A stretch of DNA of 64,000 nucleotides, taken from the NCBI GenBank assembly GCA_019448385.1, contig JAGTXO010000005.1:744001-808000 (forward strand), given 5' to 3'. The stretch comes from Diacronema lutheri. Taxonomy: Eukaryota; Haptophyta; Pavlovophyceae; Pavlovales; Pavlovaceae. The notes below the pieces were generated by a model. That model made no database searches and was not told the DNA's origin. It was given only the letters and a program-made list of their open reading frames with translations. This document shows, piece by piece, positions 61,676-64,000 of the stretch; the stretch's first letter is position 1, and every line of letters starts with the position of its first letter. A program made the translations under genes and the position numbers.

Positions 61676-62084
61676 CGCACGGCCGAGCCGCGCAGCGGTC
61701 GACGCTTTGCGGGCTCTGCCCAGGTCGCGCGCGGCTGGCGACGCGTGCCGCGCGCGGCACGACCGTGCACGCCGCCACCCGTGGCCGAGCGCGCCGCACC
61801 AGCCGGCCCGCTCCAACCGCCGTGCGGATCACGGACGCTCGCTACGGCTCGTCGGCGCGCGTCACCTGCGCCGGCGGCCACGGCGCCGTCTGCTCCGGCC
61901 TCGTCGCGAGCAGCCCGACCGCTGCTCGCCGCCCGCACGCCGCCGCAGCAACGCTGCGCGTCGTGCTCCCCCGCTCGCCAAACGCGAAGAGCTCCCTCAC
62001 AAGGACGTCCTTCCGAACGGCCCGCGCTGCACTCGGGGCGCGATCGTGCCCCTGATCGGATTTGGCTTGACCATCTATACGTGG
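61676..62084. ncRNA. Candidate location of a guide RNA downstream of the Fanzor gene
   Basis: TnpB and Fanzor guide RNAs usually overlap or follow the 3' end of the nuclease gene. This 409-base spacer, which ends at the convergent TFIIIC gene, is the only non-coding DNA in that position. It is GC-rich with several possible hairpins (for example around GTGCCGCGCGCGGCAC at 61744) but no structure can be asserted by eye, and no element end was recognised. Confidence 0.25.
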
Positions 62085-62088
62085 TCAT

Positions 62089-62124
<36 letters not shown>

Positions 62125-64000
62125 AACACCTCAAATGCGTCCGGCAGCTCGCCGCCGGCGGCGGCATCAGCGCGCGCCTCGCGCAGCTGTTGCCAGGCGA
62201 CGAGCGTCTCGAGCATGCCCGCGTCAGCGCTCGCCGCGACGCCGCGGCGGTCTTGCTCGCTGTCGGCGTCGTCGTCGTTGTCGTCGCCGCGATCATCACC
62301 GTCGTCGTCTGCGCCCACGCCAACCTCTTCGCAGTCCTCATCGTCCGCCTCGAGCTCCTCGCCCTCCTCCTCCTCCTCCACGCTGTCCTCGGCCATGGCA
62401 TCGTCTTCGCCCTCAAGCTCGCCGCCATGCGCGCCGACGCGGCCGCGCGCCGAACCGTGCGGCCCGCGTGCCGAATTGGAGAGCGAACGGCTGCCGGCGC
62501 CAGCAGCGCCCACTGCAGCCGCCGTAGCCGCCGAGCTATCGTGCGTGTCTCGCGCCAGCGGCGCTGGCCGAGCGGGCTCGCAAAGCACCGCGTCGACCAC
62601 CGCGATGCCGCCCGCATCGCCCATCGGGTAGGCGAGCACGTGCCCAGGGCCTTGCGCGCTCCCGGCGCGCGCACTGCGCTCGTCGCTCGGCGCGCGCTGC
62701 TCGCCCGGCGGCGCGCGGGGGCGCGCCGAGAGCGCGGTACCGCTCGTCACGCCCGCGCGCCCGTCATCCGCGTGCGCGCCTGCCTGCTGCGCGAGGAGCT
62801 GCTCTTTCACAATGGCGCGGAGCGCCGCGAGCGTGTCCGCAGAAAACCAGCCATGCTTTGGGTCATACACGCGGCTGCGCGTCTCGTACGCCTGGTCGAG
62901 CACGGCCTTTTGGCGCTCGTCGCAGACGCGTGGCATGTCGCACAGCTGGTAGTTGAGCTGCCGCTGCTGCGGCGCCAGCTCGGCCGCGCCGTCGGCCGCA
63001 CTGTCGTCGCCGTCGTCTCCAATCGCGTGCGCGCGGCCACGGCTGGCGTGCAGCGCGTGCTGCCGGATGCGCGAAGGAAGCGCGCGCTGGACAACGCCGG
63101 TCTTGCGCGGCACGAGCTCGGCGAGCAGTGCCTGCTCAGCCACCCTGCCCGCGCGCCGCGCCGCGCGCCTCCTCCTGGCGGGCTCGGCCGAGTGAAAGAG
63201 GCGCACATCGAGCGCCTGGTATTCGTAGGACAGAGGCTCGACGCGCGGGTCATACCCAAGGCGGACGTAGCAGCGGCTCCACGGGCCGGTGATGCAGTAG
63301 TAGGCGACGAGCGGCAGCGCCTCCTTCACCGCCCATTTTCGCGACGTCGGCTCAGCGTTCGGCCCGCCGAGCGCCTTATCGAGCGCCAGGCGCGTCCAGA
63401 TGGGTCGGCGCGCAAAGAGCGCGGTCAGACGATCATACGCACGGTGCGCGCTGTCGGTCAGCTTTGGCGGCGGCTTGGCGGTGGGTACGGGTGCCTGCAG
63501 CGTGAGGTCCACCCGGCTGAGCGGCTGAGGCCGGTCGGGCACCGGCTTGTACCGCTTCTTGTCGCGCAGCGCGGTCGTGAGCAGCCGCTTGCCGCCCCAC
63601 GTCAACGCATACTCTTGCACCACGTCGACGGGCGAGAAGAGAGTGGGCGGAATCTCGAGGTCAAGATCCGCGCCAGGCGGCGTCAACGACGCGGCCGCGT
63701 CGAGCTCGGCGCACACGGAGCGCTGCCCGCGCACGATGTACTGGAAGTCAGCCATGCCACCGAACCGCACCGCGTGCTGCACGCGCGCGACGACCGTCGC
63801 GCTCGCGCTCTGGCGCGGCGACGGCAGCGTGCCGAGCGCGGTCGAATCTGCCGCGCCCGGCCTGCGCACGCGCAGCAGCAGCGCGGCCATCGGGACCTTC
63901 TGCCCAAAGATCGGGTGCGAGTACGGGTCGTTTGGTCGCAGCCGCAGGTGAAGCAGCGAGTCGCTCGCGCGCTCCGTGGCACGGCTGACGGTCGAGATCG
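62085..64000 (-). CDS. GTF3C5: General transcription factor IIIC subunit 5 (tau95-like), N-terminus cut by window edge
   Basis: About 637 residues are visible. The N-terminal tau95 region includes LHLRLRPNDPYSHPIFGQKV, then VPMAALLLRVRRP. The DNA-binding/dimerising half has RPIWTRLALDKAL, LPLVAYYCITGPWSRCYVRL and GYDPRVEPLSYEYQALDVRL, all typical of the family. The C-terminus is long, acidic and ends in a run of about eleven Asp, coded by GAC repeats (GTC on the + strand). With the other TFIIIC subunits it binds the A box of tRNA genes and recruits TFIIIB and RNA polymerase III. It is convergent with the giant Fanzor gene. This is a clear host gene and marks the right limit of any inserted element. 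Confidence 0.92.

Noticed and set aside
62090-62125. GTC trinucleotide run as an independent microsatellite or array
   Set aside because: It encodes the terminal poly-Asp of the TFIIIC subunit in frame, so it is part of that gene.

Overview
The window is very GC-rich nuclear DNA from a unicellular eukaryote. Genes are packed tightly on both strands, often with only tens of bases between divergent or tandem neighbours, and carry a few short GT-AG introns. Homopolymer runs of G or C sit in introns and spacers. The gene set (UFM1, eIF3h, UBE2K, a BET-type bromodomain protein, ELM2-SANT, topoisomerase II, TFIIIC subunit 5, CCDC25) is eukaryotic. A bacterial-type elongation factor P suggests an organelle, probably a plastid. 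A haptophyte-like microalga fits best, but this is inference from composition and gene content.

Left part, 1-31.1 kb: ordinary host genes. In order they are FKBP-TPR (-, cut by the left edge), EF-P (+), CCDC25 (+), an exostosin-family GT47 (+), an MFS transporter (-), a ShKT-SURF4-like fusion (+), a PLOD-like glycosyltransferase (-), a WD40 protein (-), UFM1 (+), a second GT47 (-), a hypothetical protein (+), eIF3h (+), a dispersed repeat, UBE2K (-), a BET protein (+), an ELM2-SANT protein (-), DNA topoisomerase II (+) and an LRR/DUF4476-like protein (+). Several exon structures could be worked out to the base.

Middle part, 31.1-42.7 kb: accessory DNA. It holds an inverted second copy of the dispersed repeat, a decayed ORF, an almost perfect palindrome of about 0.85 kb built from two opposed copies of a short element with GTGTAGG-rich inverted ends, and a small membrane-protein ORF. 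It also holds a broken Pif1-type helicase with an unusual N-terminal region, a four-exon USP-type deubiquitinase and a GC-rich stretch with a possible LINE remnant.

Right part, 42.8-61.7 kb: one enormous gene. Two introns with clean GT-AG borders link three long reading frames into a predicted protein of about 6,204 residues. It carries a Ulp1-like cysteine peptidase, a second Ulp1-like peptidase, further diverged peptidase-like modules, a YqaJ-type PD-(D/E)XK nuclease, a chromodomain and, at the C-terminus, a Fanzor/TnpB-like RuvC nuclease with its zinc-binding insert. I consider this the most novel object in the window. With the helicase, the USP and the palindrome it may form a large mobile element of up to about 31 kb inserted between the LRR gene and the TFIIIC subunit 5 gene (-, cut by the right edge). 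No transposase, element ends or target duplication were found, so the extent is open.
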